The position numbers and the translations under genes were made by a program. A model generated the notes under the pieces. It saw only the letters and a program-made list of their open reading frames with translations, was not told the DNA's origin and did no database searches. 31,975 nt of DNA from Bacilli bacterium (GTDB lineage Bacteria; Bacillota_I; Bacilli_A; RFN20; CAG-826), in the NCBI GenBank assembly GCA_900767605.1, contig CAAFZT010000040.1, forward strand, positions 1 to 31,975, written 5' to 3'. Of the stretch, positions 24,231-31,627 are shown one piece after another; position 1 is the first letter of the stretch; each line of letters begins with the position of its first letter.

Positions 24231-25286
24231 GTGAAAAATTCTCGTTGCTTTTCTTTAACTTCAACTCTACTTCTAATTGGTTTGCTTCCTTTGTCTGGAT
24301 GCAACCAAGACCAAGGGAACAATTCCTCTTCGGAATCCGAAGATTTCTACGGGGCTTCCGCCTATGGAATTTTTAATAGTTTCTTTTCCTTTTCCTATAA
24401 TTCCAATCAAGGCTCTATCAATGACGAAATTGCCTCTTTTCTCGATAAGATGGATGATTTGGCAGACCCCTATAACGCCGTGTCCGGCAAATCGAACCTG
24501 TATACGATCAATAACACCCATCTGCCCGTGAAGGTGGATGAGGATTTATTTGACTTAGTAAAAACTTCCCTTGAGCTAGAAGAAAAGACGGAAGGCTATT
24601 TTAATCCCCTGATTGGGGCGATATCGCTAGAATGGAAGGAAATCCTTCAATCCCAAGAAGAAGTCCTAGAAACGGATATACAGGCCTTAGAAGGCCGTTT
24701 GCCGGCATTGCTCGAGCAAATGAACGCTTCCAAACTCGTTTTAAACGAAGAAGACCATTCCATTCAGCGCGTAGGGGAAGCCAAGATCGACCTTGGCGGA
24801 TTAGTCAAAGGTTACTGCGTGGAACGCGTCCAGCAGATGATTTTAAATTGCGGGGCGACCCATTATCTTGTTAACGGAGGCACTTCCTCGGTGTCTTTAG
24901 GAAAATCCAAAAGCGGCGAATCCTATCGCGTGAGCCTTCGTGATTCCAAAACCCCCAAGGAAAATTATTTCTCCCTCCATGATGTCGATACTTCCACCTC
25001 GGGCATTTATGAGCAGATGATCCGCATGGGCGAAACGACTTATTCTCATGTAATTAATCCTAAAACCGGCATGGCCGTTTCTCCTTTTTCGATGGCATTG
25101 CTTGTGGGACAAGATTCCGCGCTTCTCGATGCCTTCTCCACTTCCTGCATGATCGCGGGGCTAGAGAAGACGAAGGAGTGGAGCCAAGCCTATTCTTTCT
25201 CCTATTCTTTATATGAAGATGATGGAGGATATACGAAGCTCGTCGAAGAATCGCCCGACCTAACCAAGGTGAGAATCTCCGCTTAA
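24231..25286 (+). CDS. apbE: FMN transferase ApbE, lipoprotein
   Basis: 351 residues from the GTG at 24231. The frame extends to 24195, but that part is the rnf terminator. The signal peptide has the lipobox PLSGC (Cys24). The family motifs are all present: PYNAVSGKSNLYTIN, AKIDLGGLVKGYCVERV, YLVNGGTSS, STSGIYEQ, YSHVINPKTG and the metal-binding LLDAFSTSCM. ApbE cuts FAD and attaches FMN to the Thr of SGAT-like motifs in exported proteins such as RnfG and RnfD. Its substrates here are most likely the three motifs of RnfG and the one in RnfD. It has its own promoter just after the rnf terminator, so it can be expressed apart from the complex. Confidence 0.94.
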   Translation: MKNSRCFSLTSTLLLIGLLPLSGCNQDQGNNSSSESEDFYGASAYGIFNSFFSFSYNSNQGSINDEIASFLDKMDDLADPYNAVSGKSNLYTINNTHLPVKVDEDLFDLVKTSLELEEKTEGYFNPLIGAISLEWKEILQSQEEVLETDIQALEGRLPALLEQMNASKLVLNEEDHSIQRVGEAKIDLGGLVKGYCVERVQQMILNCGATHYLVNGGTSSVSLGKSKSGESYRVSLRDSKTPKENYFSLHDVDTSTSGIYEQMIRMGETTYSHVINPKTGMAVSPFSMALLVGQDSALLDAFSTSCMIAGLEKTKEWSQAYSFSYSLYEDDGGYTKLVEESPDLTKVRISA

Positions 25287-25310
25287 TTTTCTCTTTTTTA
25301 TACCAACAAA

Positions 25311-25335
25311 AAACCGAGGATTTCTCCTCGGCTTT
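25311..25335. terminator. Bidirectional terminator between apbE and a lipoprotein gene
   Basis: CCGAGGA (25314-25320) and TCCTCGG (25325-25331) pair around TTTC, with As before and CTTTT after. It serves apbE (stop 25286) on the plus strand and the lipoprotein gene (stop 25355) on the minus strand. Confidence 0.85.
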
Positions 25336-25354
25336 TCGTTATTAGAAGGGCAAA

Positions 25355-26890
25355 TTACTTCGCGACTTTGTTGTAGGCGTTGATGAGAAGGTCAACGTAG
25401 GAAACATAGCCAGAAGTGGGTTTGGAGTTGAGGTCGGTCCAGGTGGTTCCGATCGTAACGTCTTTGCCATCGGAGTCTTTAACGACCCATTGCCCGTCTC
25501 CATCTTTTTTCGGATCGTGACGAACGGATTCTTTCATAGCTTCCGGTCCATATTTGACGAAGGCACCAACGGTCTTGTCGCGGTTCATCTTCCAATCGAA
25601 CTCGGTTCCGCCATAACCATTCTCTTCTTTATTGAGTTGAGCGTGGCCAACAACTTTGTTGCCCTTGGAGAGCACGATGGTGACATCGTTGCTCATGACG
25701 GCGTTGTAGTAAGCTTCGCAGACTTCTTCTTTGGAGAAATCAGCGCCTTCGTATTTGAAGGATTTTTTCGCGGCATCGTAAGCACCGGTGAGGGTGACAT
25801 CGCCGAATTTAACGGTCTTATAATAGACTTTGTTGACTTCGGAGCCGTGGCTCATAACGGTCGCTTCGATATAGTCGGAAGCGGCGAGGGTGGCCTTTTC
25901 TTCAGCGGAAACGGTGAGAGAGGTTGGCAATTCGACTTCGCGGAGGTTCGCACCGAGGATGGTGATTTCATTGGTGTGGGTCGTGTAGTTCATCGAGGAG
26001 ACGAGTTCGACATCGGCCGCCCCAACATAGGATCCACCGTGGACGAGAGCAAAGGCTTTGCCAGTCTTGTAAGCATCAGAGAAACTGACGTTGACGGTGA
26101 CATCGTTCTTCGGCATGACGAAGGAACCAGTGGTCTTCATCGTGTTGTTGATGGAGGCTTCGAGAGTGTTGTTGACAAGAGTGAGGCCTTCGCTGGCAGC
26201 GCTGTATTTATAGACGCCTTCGTGGAAGTTCTCGAGGTCTTTGCCTTGGATGAGCCAGGAAGCGAGGGATCCTTCGAGGATTTCAACTTCGTGGGTTCCG
26301 ACGGTGGAGAAGTAGGCATCGATGTTGGTGCCGGTCTTGGCGCTGACCCATGCTTCCTTCTTCATGTCAAATTTCTTGACTTCAGTGGTCGTGTTCGCAA
26401 CATTCAAAGTAACCTTGTGGGTCTTGCCACCGGTGACGGCTTTGGAATAAGCCTTGATCTTCGGGGCAGTCTTGGTCATGTTGAAGCTGACGTATTTGAC
26501 GCCTTCCATGTTGAGTTCACCGCCATAGCAGTTGAACTTCATGCCAGCAGCGCCGACTTGGGCTTCGTACTTGGTGCCATCGATGTCGATGTAGTCGAGT
26601 TCGTTCGCGCCGGAGAAGGACGGGACGAGGTAGACTTTCTCATTCACCTTCGGAGTGTAGATGTAAGCTCCGGAATAGGTGTCGGTGAAGGTCGAAACAC
26701 CGAGGAGGTTCGGCATCGTGTAGTCGACGATGAGACCTCCAAAGACGGAAGCGCCGATTTCGAGACTGCTGTTCGAATCGACGGTGTCTTTGCCAGTTGT
26801 GTCCTTGCTGTCGTTAGAGGTTCCGCCACCGCAAGAAGCGAGCAACGCCGCCGAAGCGAGGACGAGGACCAATTTTTTGGATTGAATCAT
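25355..26890 (-). CDS. Large lipoprotein of unknown function
   Basis: 511 residues. The signal peptide ends in ALLASC (Cys20), followed by a Gly/Ser/Asp/Thr linker of about 25 residues. The mature part is rich in Val, Thr, Lys and Tyr, with many short beta-like strands (for instance HKVTLNVANTTTEV and GSFVMPKNDVTVNVSFSDA). The stretch MPKNDVTVNV is typical of bacterial surface beta-repeat segments. No enzyme motif is seen. It has a good ribosome binding site (AAAGGAAA) and a near-consensus promoter, and C-ending codons, so I expect high expression. A 468-codon open frame on the other strand is an antisense shadow. Function unknown; a cell-surface or sugar-binding role would be a guess. Confidence 0.85.
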   Translation of the reverse strand: MIQSKKLVLVLASAALLASCGGGTSNDSKDTTGKDTVDSNSSLEIGASVFGGLIVDYTMPNLLGVSTFTDTYSGAYIYTPKVNEKVYLVPSFSGANELDYIDIDGTKYEAQVGAAGMKFNCYGGELNMEGVKYVSFNMTKTAPKIKAYSKAVTGGKTHKVTLNVANTTTEVKKFDMKKEAWVSAKTGTNIDAYFSTVGTHEVEILEGSLASWLIQGKDLENFHEGVYKYSAASEGLTLVNNTLEASINNTMKTTGSFVMPKNDVTVNVSFSDAYKTGKAFALVHGGSYVGAADVELVSSMNYTTHTNEITILGANLREVELPTSLTVSAEEKATLAASDYIEATVMSHGSEVNKVYYKTVKFGDVTLTGAYDAAKKSFKYEGADFSKEEVCEAYYNAVMSNDVTIVLSKGNKVVGHAQLNKEENGYGGTEFDWKMNRDKTVGAFVKYGPEAMKESVRHDPKKDGDGQWVVKDSDGKDVTIGTTWTDLNSKPTSGYVSYVDLLINAYNKVAK

Positions 26891-26937
26891 TTTTGATTTC
26901 CTTTCATTTCCACATCAATAGGATTGTGGGCTTGCCT

Positions 26938-26966
26938 ATTATGCGTTTTTTCATTTCGTCCTTCAA
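26938..26966 (-). promoter_or_regulatory. Promoter of the large lipoprotein gene
   Basis: On the minus strand TTGAAG (complement of 26961-26966), a 17-base spacer and CATAAT (complement of 26938-26943), followed by a leader of about 40 bases with AAAGGAAA before the ATG at 26890. Confidence 0.65.
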
Positions 26967-26985
26967 GGGTTCTACGTGCTTTTTT

Positions 26986-27019
26986 GTATAACAAAAGGCC
27001 GGGAACTCGTCCCAGCCTT
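26986..27019 (-). terminator. Terminator of the ligase-ACP-thioesterase operon
   Basis: AAGGC-CGGG (26995-27003) pairs with CCC-A-GCCTT (27011-27019). On the minus strand it is followed by TTTTGTT. It begins 12 bases after the thioesterase stop at 27031. Confidence 0.75.
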
Positions 27020-27030
27020 GCCATGTTATT

Positions 27031-27735
27031 TTATCGATACTCCAATCGAATTTGGAAATGGTCGCTTTGGAAGTCGCAACGGGAATCGAAAATCCCGTAT
27101 TGAATGGGCGCGGATTCTCCTAGGGGAATCTCTTTTTTGTAGGAGACGTTAATCGAAACGCATTCATGGCTTTTCAGATAATTGATGGGGATCAAATCCT
27201 GGACGCAGTCAAAATAGAAAGCGTTGTTGAGGTGCCCGTTGAGGTCGCAACGGCTATAGGTCGCCACTATTTTGGCTTCTAAAGGCAATTCTTCTTCGAA
27301 GGAGTAGGAGGGAGGGAATTCGATTTGTCCCTCCATGGAATCGCAAGGGATTTCAATCCCGTAATGGGAGGGGTTGATCATCTTCCGGCTCTTTTTGTCA
27401 ATCAATGTCCATACCGCGACCCCTTTCACAAGGACTTCTCCGTTAGAAGAAAGGATGCGGTAATGACGCAAGAAGAAGGACATAAGGCGCTTTCCCGGAT
27501 AGGTTTGCACCTCGATTTCTTCGTCATACCGCGGCATGCGAGCAATCTGGAAATATTGTTTCCCAATGACCCATAATAGACCCCTGTCCAAGGTCTTCGT
27601 GTGGTCATACCCCAAATCCTCCACCGCGTGGATCGCGGCTTCTTGCATCAAGCGCACAAGGGAAGAGAGGCGAATCTCCTGACGGGGATCGCATTCGGCG
27701 GTTTTTAAAACCGTCTTAAAGGAATAAAGGTGCAT
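27031..27735 (-). CDS. Acyl-ACP thioesterase, FatA/FatB family
   Basis: 234 residues from the ATG at 27735 (MHLYSFKTVLKTAECDP); eight more codons are open upstream but lie in the end of the ACP gene. It has the double hot-dog fold of acyl-ACP thioesterases. The first half includes RLSSLVRLMQEAAIHAVEDL and WVIGKQYFQIARMP. The second half has the catalytic stretch DLNGHLNNAFYFDCV with the Asp-Asn-His set. It releases fatty acids from acyl carrier protein. It follows the ACP gene by one base, third in the operon ligase-ACP-thioesterase, so its substrate is probably the acyl chain loaded on that carrier. A partner fatty acid synthase is not in this window. Confidence 0.9.
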   Translation of the reverse strand: MHLYSFKTVLKTAECDPRQEIRLSSLVRLMQEAAIHAVEDLGYDHTKTLDRGLLWVIGKQYFQIARMPRYDEEIEVQTYPGKRLMSFFLRHYRILSSNGEVLVKGVAVWTLIDKKSRKMINPSHYGIEIPCDSMEGQIEFPPSYSFEEELPLEAKIVATYSRCDLNGHLNNAFYFDCVQDLIPINYLKSHECVSINVSYKKEIPLGESAPIQYGIFDSRCDFQSDHFQIRLEYR

Positions 27736-27736
27736 G

Positions 27737-27994
27737 TTATTTTTTCTTTGCCAATTCAACTTCGCAGGCGTCTAGAAGCGCGCCCAGAGTCGTAAGCTTT
27801 TTCCATTTCTTTTGGGGAATCGTGATATCGAGTTCCTCTTCGATGGAGCAAATAATGTAGGTGACGGTCATGGAATCAAGACCCCCATCCGCGTTGATGC
27901 AGTCGTCTTCGTGAATCCCATTTTCTTCAAATTGAGGTAACGAGGCCTTCGCGATGGTATTGATTTTTTCTTTGATTTCTTCTCTAGTTAACAT
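27737..27994 (-). CDS. Acyl carrier protein
   Basis: 85 residues, preceded by TAGGAG that lies in the end of the ligase gene. The phosphopantetheine attachment site is Ser41 in GGLDSMTVTYII, followed by the usual acidic helix (CSIEEELDITIP). The carrier differs from housekeeping AcpP in having Met-Thr after the Ser instead of Leu-(D/E) and a lysine-rich C-terminus, so it is probably a dedicated carrier. It sits between an acyl-activating ligase (11 bases upstream) and an acyl-ACP thioesterase (1 base downstream). DltC of the D-alanylation pathway is the main alternative, but no dltB or dltD is here and the thioesterase fits a fatty acyl chain better. Confidence 0.9.
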   Translation of the reverse strand: MLTREEIKEKINTIAKASLPQFEENGIHEDDCINADGGLDSMTVTYIICSIEEELDITIPQKKWKKLTTLGALLDACEVELAKKK

Positions 27995-28005
27995 ATTGGA
28001 AACTC

Positions 28006-29328
28006 CTAATTTTGTTCGGTGTTGATTTGATAACGTTTGATTTTTCCTGTCGCGGTGCGGGGGAAGGGGTGATTTAAAACGAATAAACGGGAAATGCGGG
28101 CGCTACGAGGATGACGCAAATTGAATTCATTGAGCTTATCCACAATCCCATCGACGTTCCGTTCCAACGCCAAAATCAATTGGCCTTTCCGGTTTTGAAG
28201 GACGGCGAGTTCTTCTCCCAAAATCTTTTTCAACTCCCCTTCGAATTCGGGAAGGAAGATTTTGGTCCCGTCGCTTAATAATAAAATTTCTTTCTTTCGT
28301 CCCGTGATGGATAAAAGCCCTTGTTCGTCGATAGAGCCCAAATCCCCGGTATGAAGATAACCGTCATAAATCGTTTTCTTCGTGCTTTCTTCGTCTTGGT
28401 AATATCCTTGCATCCATACTAAAGGCGCATGAACGAGGATTTCTTTATCGGGTCCAAGGACAAGTTTGCAATCGGGGCAGATGGTCATTTTCCGCGGGTC
28501 ATCGCCCAAAGACAAAGCGATGCCAGAACTAGTCTCGGTTAAGCCATACCCAAAGGAAACTCGAATCCCTTTTTGCTTTAAGCCGTAAAGGACTTCGTTG
28601 GGACAATCTCCCGCCCCAATAAGAATCAATTTGAGTTCGGGATTCAATAAATTCTTCATCAACAAGAATCCCGCCATTTGAGGAACGAAACTCACTGCGG
28701 TGGGTTGGAAGCAGGAACAATCGTCGTAGAAGTGGCGTCTTCCCCGGCTTAAAGCCACGCTCGCCCCACATTCTACGCCCCAAAGAATTCCGCAGACAAA
28801 GCCAAAAACATGGTTCCAGGGGAGAATGGATAAAAGAAGATCTTCTGGTTTTAAGGGCAAACAGTACGATCCGTTATAGGCGCTGCGGCATAGGCTTTGC
28901 TCCGTCAAAACGACGGCTTTGGAGCTCGATGTCGTCCCGCTGGTAAAGAATAAAATATCAGGATGAATCTCTTCGCCCCGGTCTTGATATAGTCCCAAAT
29001 AAGCTTCTACCAAAGCCTCTGGACCTAATAGCAACGCGGGGTTCGTCGCCTCGATTTGTTTCTTTAAAACGCTCTCGTCCGCATAGGGGTCTAATAGAAT
29101 CACCCGTTTTTTCGCGTGTACGTAGGAAAATAAGGAAACTAAGGTAGTTAAGCTTCCGTCGCAGAAGATGCCAACGCTAGGGACGTCGACGATGGGACTT
29201 TCCTCGACCTGCTTCCAAAATTGGGGGTAGGAGAGGAATTGCTTGGTCTTATCGGATTCATAAACGAAACCGGACTTTTGACCAATTTCCTGTAGGAAGA
29301 GTTCTTGAAAGGATGATAGTGGTTGCAT
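28006..29328 (-). CDS. AMP-forming acyl-activating ligase (acyl-ACP or acyl-CoA synthetase type)
   Basis: 440 residues, shorter than usual fatty-acid ligases (500-650). The adenylate-forming motifs are clear: P-loop FTSGTTSSSKAVV (about residues 128-140), GYGLTETSSGIAL (260-272), YLHTGDLG (324-331), and the C-terminal lysine in TATGKIKR (Lys429). The stretch WNHVFGFVCGILWGVECGA is like fatty acid rather than amino acid ligases. Together with the ACP and FatA-type thioesterase behind it, a role in loading a free fatty acid on the carrier is likely. The operon is divergent from the fatty acid isomerase gene. The ribosome binding site is weak (GGAAAAATT). Confidence 0.88.
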   Translation of the reverse strand: MQPLSSFQELFLQEIGQKSGFVYESDKTKQFLSYPQFWKQVEESPIVDVPSVGIFCDGSLTTLVSLFSYVHAKKRVILLDPYADESVLKKQIEATNPALLLGPEALVEAYLGLYQDRGEEIHPDILFFTSGTTSSSKAVVLTEQSLCRSAYNGSYCLPLKPEDLLLSILPWNHVFGFVCGILWGVECGASVALSRGRRHFYDDCSCFQPTAVSFVPQMAGFLLMKNLLNPELKLILIGAGDCPNEVLYGLKQKGIRVSFGYGLTETSSGIALSLGDDPRKMTICPDCKLVLGPDKEILVHAPLVWMQGYYQDEESTKKTIYDGYLHTGDLGSIDEQGLLSITGRKKEILLLSDGTKIFLPEFEGELKKILGEELAVLQNRKGQLILALERNVDGIVDKLNEFNLRHPRSARISRLFVLNHPFPRTATGKIKRYQINTEQN

Positions 29329-29344
29329 AATTTTTCCGTAAATC

Positions 29345-29391
29345 GGTAAAAGATTACCTTTATTTATTATTTTACATCATTCGCTCTACAA
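29345..29391 (-). promoter_or_regulatory. Promoter and leader hairpin of the ligase operon
   Basis: On the minus strand TTGTAG (complement of 29386-29391), a 16-base spacer and TAATAA (complement of 29364-29369). The leader then holds a small perfect hairpin GGTAA-TCTT-TTACC (29345-29358) before the ATG at 29328. Confidence 0.4.
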
Positions 29392-29461
29392 ATGTCGCAT
29401 TTTTCGTACTACGATAGAACCAACAGTCCAATAGACTCTAGAACGAAGGAGAAATATTAAC

Positions 29462-30889
29462 ATGGACAAAAACATTCGCATCGCGATCATTGGTGGCGGC
29501 CCAGCAGGGGTCTCCGCCGCCATGTACCTCGAGAAGAAGGGGTACAACAACTACGTGGTTTATGAAAAGAGCGACCACGTGGGTGGCAAATGCCATTCGC
29601 CGCATTATAACGGCAAGCGTTATGAAATGGGCGCCATCATGGGCTGCCCCTCTTACAAAGCCGTCTTCGACTGCGAAGAATTCGGCGGCGCGACCCACGA
29701 AGCAGGGCCGAAGCTCGTCAGCGAATTCATCAAACCGGACGGACGCCCCGATCCCACCTGGGATACCAAATCGGCCGTCAATCACCCGCTCAAATACTTC
29801 CTTGCCCATCCGAAGTCCGCTCTTCGCATGAAGAAGATGAAGAAACAAGTCGAACGTCTTGGCGAATTGCTCCGCACCAAATACAAAGGCTATGACGTTA
29901 ACGGCCACCGCGGCGTCAGCGAAGGCCGCTATGAAGGCTGGCAATCCACCGACGTCAGCCGTCAGCACATCGAAGGCGTGAACCCGAACCTTAAGGACCT
30001 CGCCCTCCCCTTCGATCAGTTCTGCGAACTCAATGGCGTACCTCTTGTCAAACACGTCTGGATTCTTCCTTTCATCCCGTTTGGCTATGGCTATTTCGAT
30101 GAAATTCCGGCCGGCTATGTCTTAAAGTACCTTGATTTCTCGACCATGATGAACTTCATGCACGGAAATCTCTGCACTTGGGCAGAAGGCACCCAAAGCA
30201 TCTACGAAGGCGTGAACAATCACTTGAAGCACCCCGCTGAACTCAATAGCGAGATCACTTCGATTGATCGTTCCGGCGAAAAGGTCAAAATCACGGTCAA
30301 TGGCCGCGTGGAAGAATTCGATAAGCTGATCGTCACTGCCCCGCTGCAATTCTTGCCGGAATATTGCGACTGCGACGAAGAGGAAAAAGCCCTCTTCTCC
30401 CGCATCGATTACGAACGCTATGACTCGATGGCCTTCCTCACCAAACCGGAATGCTATCCGAAGTGCTCCGGCTATATCGTCGATAACATGACGAAAGAAA
30501 CCCTTGGAAACGTCATGATTTATTACAACCGCTGGAAGACCCCGGATCAGCCGCTTTCTACCTACGTTCTCCGCAAACGCAAGGAGCCGGGAGAAAGTGT
30601 CGAAGCCTATAAGGCCCGCGCGGAAATCGACTACAAGAAGAACAAGGAACACGCCAAGAAAGACTGCGAAAAGCTCGGCCTCCCCGTCGTGAAGGAAATC
30701 AACGAAGGCGCTTGGTATTACTTCCCCCACGTCTTCTCTGAAGATTACGCCAATGGCTGGTACGAAAAGGTGGAAGCCAAACAAGGCAGCCACAATACCT
30801 ACTATGCCGGTGAAATCATGTCCTTCGGCGACATGGATGAGACCGTCGAATATTCTCGCGATCTTGTCGAACGTTTCTTCGCTGACTAA
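29462..30889 (+). CDS. FAD-dependent polyunsaturated fatty acid (linoleate) isomerase
   Basis: 475 residues, preceded by AAGGAGAAA. The N-terminal FAD-binding fold reads RIAIIGGGPAGVSAAMYLEK (residues 6-25), then the acid at the end of beta-2 (YEKSDHVGGKCHSP) and YEMGAIMG. Long stretches are like the structurally known isomerase of Cutibacterium (Propionibacterium) acnes, as I recall it: DHVGGKCHSP, RYEMGAIMG, YVLKYLDF, TWAEGTQ, WYYFPHV, GWYEKVE and YAGEIMSFG. That enzyme turns linoleic acid into trans-10,cis-12 conjugated linoleic acid, with FAD as cofactor. C-ending codons dominate, as in the rnf and pot genes, which suggests strong expression. It is divergent from the ligase-ACP-thioesterase operon. 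The exact double-bond specificity cannot be read from sequence. Confidence 0.9.
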   Translation: MDKNIRIAIIGGGPAGVSAAMYLEKKGYNNYVVYEKSDHVGGKCHSPHYNGKRYEMGAIMGCPSYKAVFDCEEFGGATHEAGPKLVSEFIKPDGRPDPTWDTKSAVNHPLKYFLAHPKSALRMKKMKKQVERLGELLRTKYKGYDVNGHRGVSEGRYEGWQSTDVSRQHIEGVNPNLKDLALPFDQFCELNGVPLVKHVWILPFIPFGYGYFDEIPAGYVLKYLDFSTMMNFMHGNLCTWAEGTQSIYEGVNNHLKHPAELNSEITSIDRSGEKVKITVNGRVEEFDKLIVTAPLQFLPEYCDCDEEEKALFSRIDYERYDSMAFLTKPECYPKCSGYIVDNMTKETLGNVMIYYNRWKTPDQPLSTYVLRKRKEPGESVEAYKARAEIDYKKNKEHAKKDCEKLGLPVVKEINEGAWYYFPHVFSEDYANGWYEKVEAKQGSHNTYYAGEIMSFGDMDETVEYSRDLVERFFAD

Positions 30890-30904
30890 TTAAGAAGGAA
30901 GCTT

Positions 30905-30940
30905 CGCGGCCAGGCGTTACAAAAAGACGTCCTGGCCGCG
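30905..30940 (+). terminator. Hairpin terminator after the isomerase gene
   Basis: A perfect 10-base stem CGCGGCCAGG (30905-30914) and CCTGGCCGCG (30931-30940) around 16 bases, 15 bases after the stop. The following T-run is weak (ATTTCCGTCT). Confidence 0.65.
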
Positions 30941-30949
30941 ATTTCCGTC

Positions 30950-30978
30950 TTGATGCAGGAGAATAAATCTCCTATAAT
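30950..30978 (+). promoter_or_regulatory. tRNA-Cys promoter
   Basis: TTGATG (30950-30955), a 17-base spacer and a consensus TATAAT (30973-30978), ending 9 bases before the tRNA. Confidence 0.75.
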
Positions 30979-30987
30979 CTCAATCGC

Positions 30988-31061
30988 GCATCCGTAGCCA
31001 AGTGGTAAGGCCAGGGACTGCAACTCCCTTACCGTCGGTTCAAATCCGGCCGGATGCTCCA
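30988..31061 (+). tRNA. tRNA-Cys (anticodon GCA)
   Basis: The acceptor GCATCCG (30988-30994) pairs with CGGATGC (31051-31057). The D stem is GCC/GGC, the anticodon stem AGGGA/TCCCT with loop CTGCAAC and anticodon GCA at 31020-31022, and the T stem GTCGG/CCGGC around TTCAAAT. The discriminator is T, as expected for tRNA-Cys, and CCA is encoded. Confidence 0.95.
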
Positions 31062-31070
31062 AAAAAATAG

Positions 31071-31099
31071 TTGCTTACTGCAAGTAAGTGGACTATAGT
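31071..31099 (+). promoter_or_regulatory. tRNA-Arg promoter
   Basis: TTGCTT (31071-31076), a 17-base spacer and TATAGT (31094-31099), 35 bases before the tRNA. The spacer holds part of a small hairpin CTTAC-TGCAA-GTAAG. Confidence 0.55.
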
Positions 31100-31134
31100 A
31101 CCAAGGCTGCTCAAAAAGCGGCAAGGTACACCGT

Positions 31135-31211
31135 GCGCCCGTAGCTCAACTGGATAGAGTATCAGACTACGAATCTGGGGGTTGTGGGTTCGAGTCCCCC
31201 CGGGCGCACCA
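31135..31211 (+). tRNA. tRNA-Arg (anticodon ACG)
   Basis: The acceptor GCGCCCG (31135-31141) pairs with CGGGCGC (31201-31207), the discriminator is A and CCA is encoded. The D arm is GCTCAACTGGATAGAGT and the anticodon loop CTACGAA with ACG at 31169-31171. The T loop is TTCGAGT. A34 would be read as inosine after TadA editing. Confidence 0.96.
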
Positions 31212-31224
31212 TAAGAAAAGCAAT

Positions 31225-31257
31225 GGTTTGATACCACAGGTATTGAACCTTTTTTTG
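31225..31257 (+). terminator. Terminator after tRNA-Arg
   Basis: GGTTTGATACC (31225-31235) pairs with GGTATTGAACC (31239-31249) with two G-T pairs around ACA, followed by a run of seven or more Ts. Confidence 0.85.
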
Positions 31258-31300
31258 TTGGCATAAAGGGAATTTTGCCCTATCTGTCAAGTTAGAAGTC

Positions 31301-31345
31301 AGCCCTGTAGAAGTGCCAACAGGTACTTTTGCAGGGCTTTTTTAT
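31301..31345 (+). terminator. Long hairpin with T-run, terminator-like
   Basis: AGCCCTG (31301-31307) pairs with CAGGGCT (31332-31338), and the inner AGTGCC/GGTACT extends the stem around AACA. TTTTTT follows. It lies 44 bases after the tRNA terminator, so it may end another transcript or be a second terminator. Confidence 0.55.
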
Positions 31346-31627
31346 TTTTTGAGCATAACTACGGAACGATAGGTGCTACTGCGGAACGAAAAGGCTGCTG
31401 AAAGTATTACATCATTGTTGTGGCTTAAAAAATTATGAACTGTTGGGAGTTGCAAGATGTTTGTGTAATTCCTAGTCACATCGCACCACCCCTTCAAACG
31501 CTGGAGCGCACACATTTTATTCATCAGCCACTCTAAAGTTATCTTGAATTGTAAGACCTCATCGGTATCACATGTAGTAATAGCAATGCAAAGGTCTATA
31601 TGATAAAAAATATATTTAGGTTCAATT
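31346..31627. other. AT-rich stretch without a recognisable gene
   Basis: No credible gene is seen between the hairpin and the next start. A 139-codon minus-strand open frame (31342-31761) has no ribosome binding site and no recognisable composition. The element GGAACGA occurs twice (CTACGGAACGA, then ACTGCGGAACGA) near 31360-31390. The region is more AT-rich than the rest and may be decayed or foreign. Confidence 0.4.

Noticed and set aside
25490..26896. Plus-strand open frame of 468 codons
   Set aside because: It is antisense to the large lipoprotein gene. The open frame is a product of the codon bias; there is no ribosome binding site and the composition is odd (very high Asp, Gly, Val, Phe).
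27031..29328. D-alanylation (dlt) operon
   Set aside because: A ligase and a carrier protein could suggest DltA/DltC, but DltB and DltD are absent and a FatA-type thioesterase is present.
31040..31264. Minus-strand open frame of 74 codons with GGTRTHNPQIRS
   Set aside because: It is the antisense of the tRNA-Arg gene; this peptide is a well-known spurious translation of tRNA regions.
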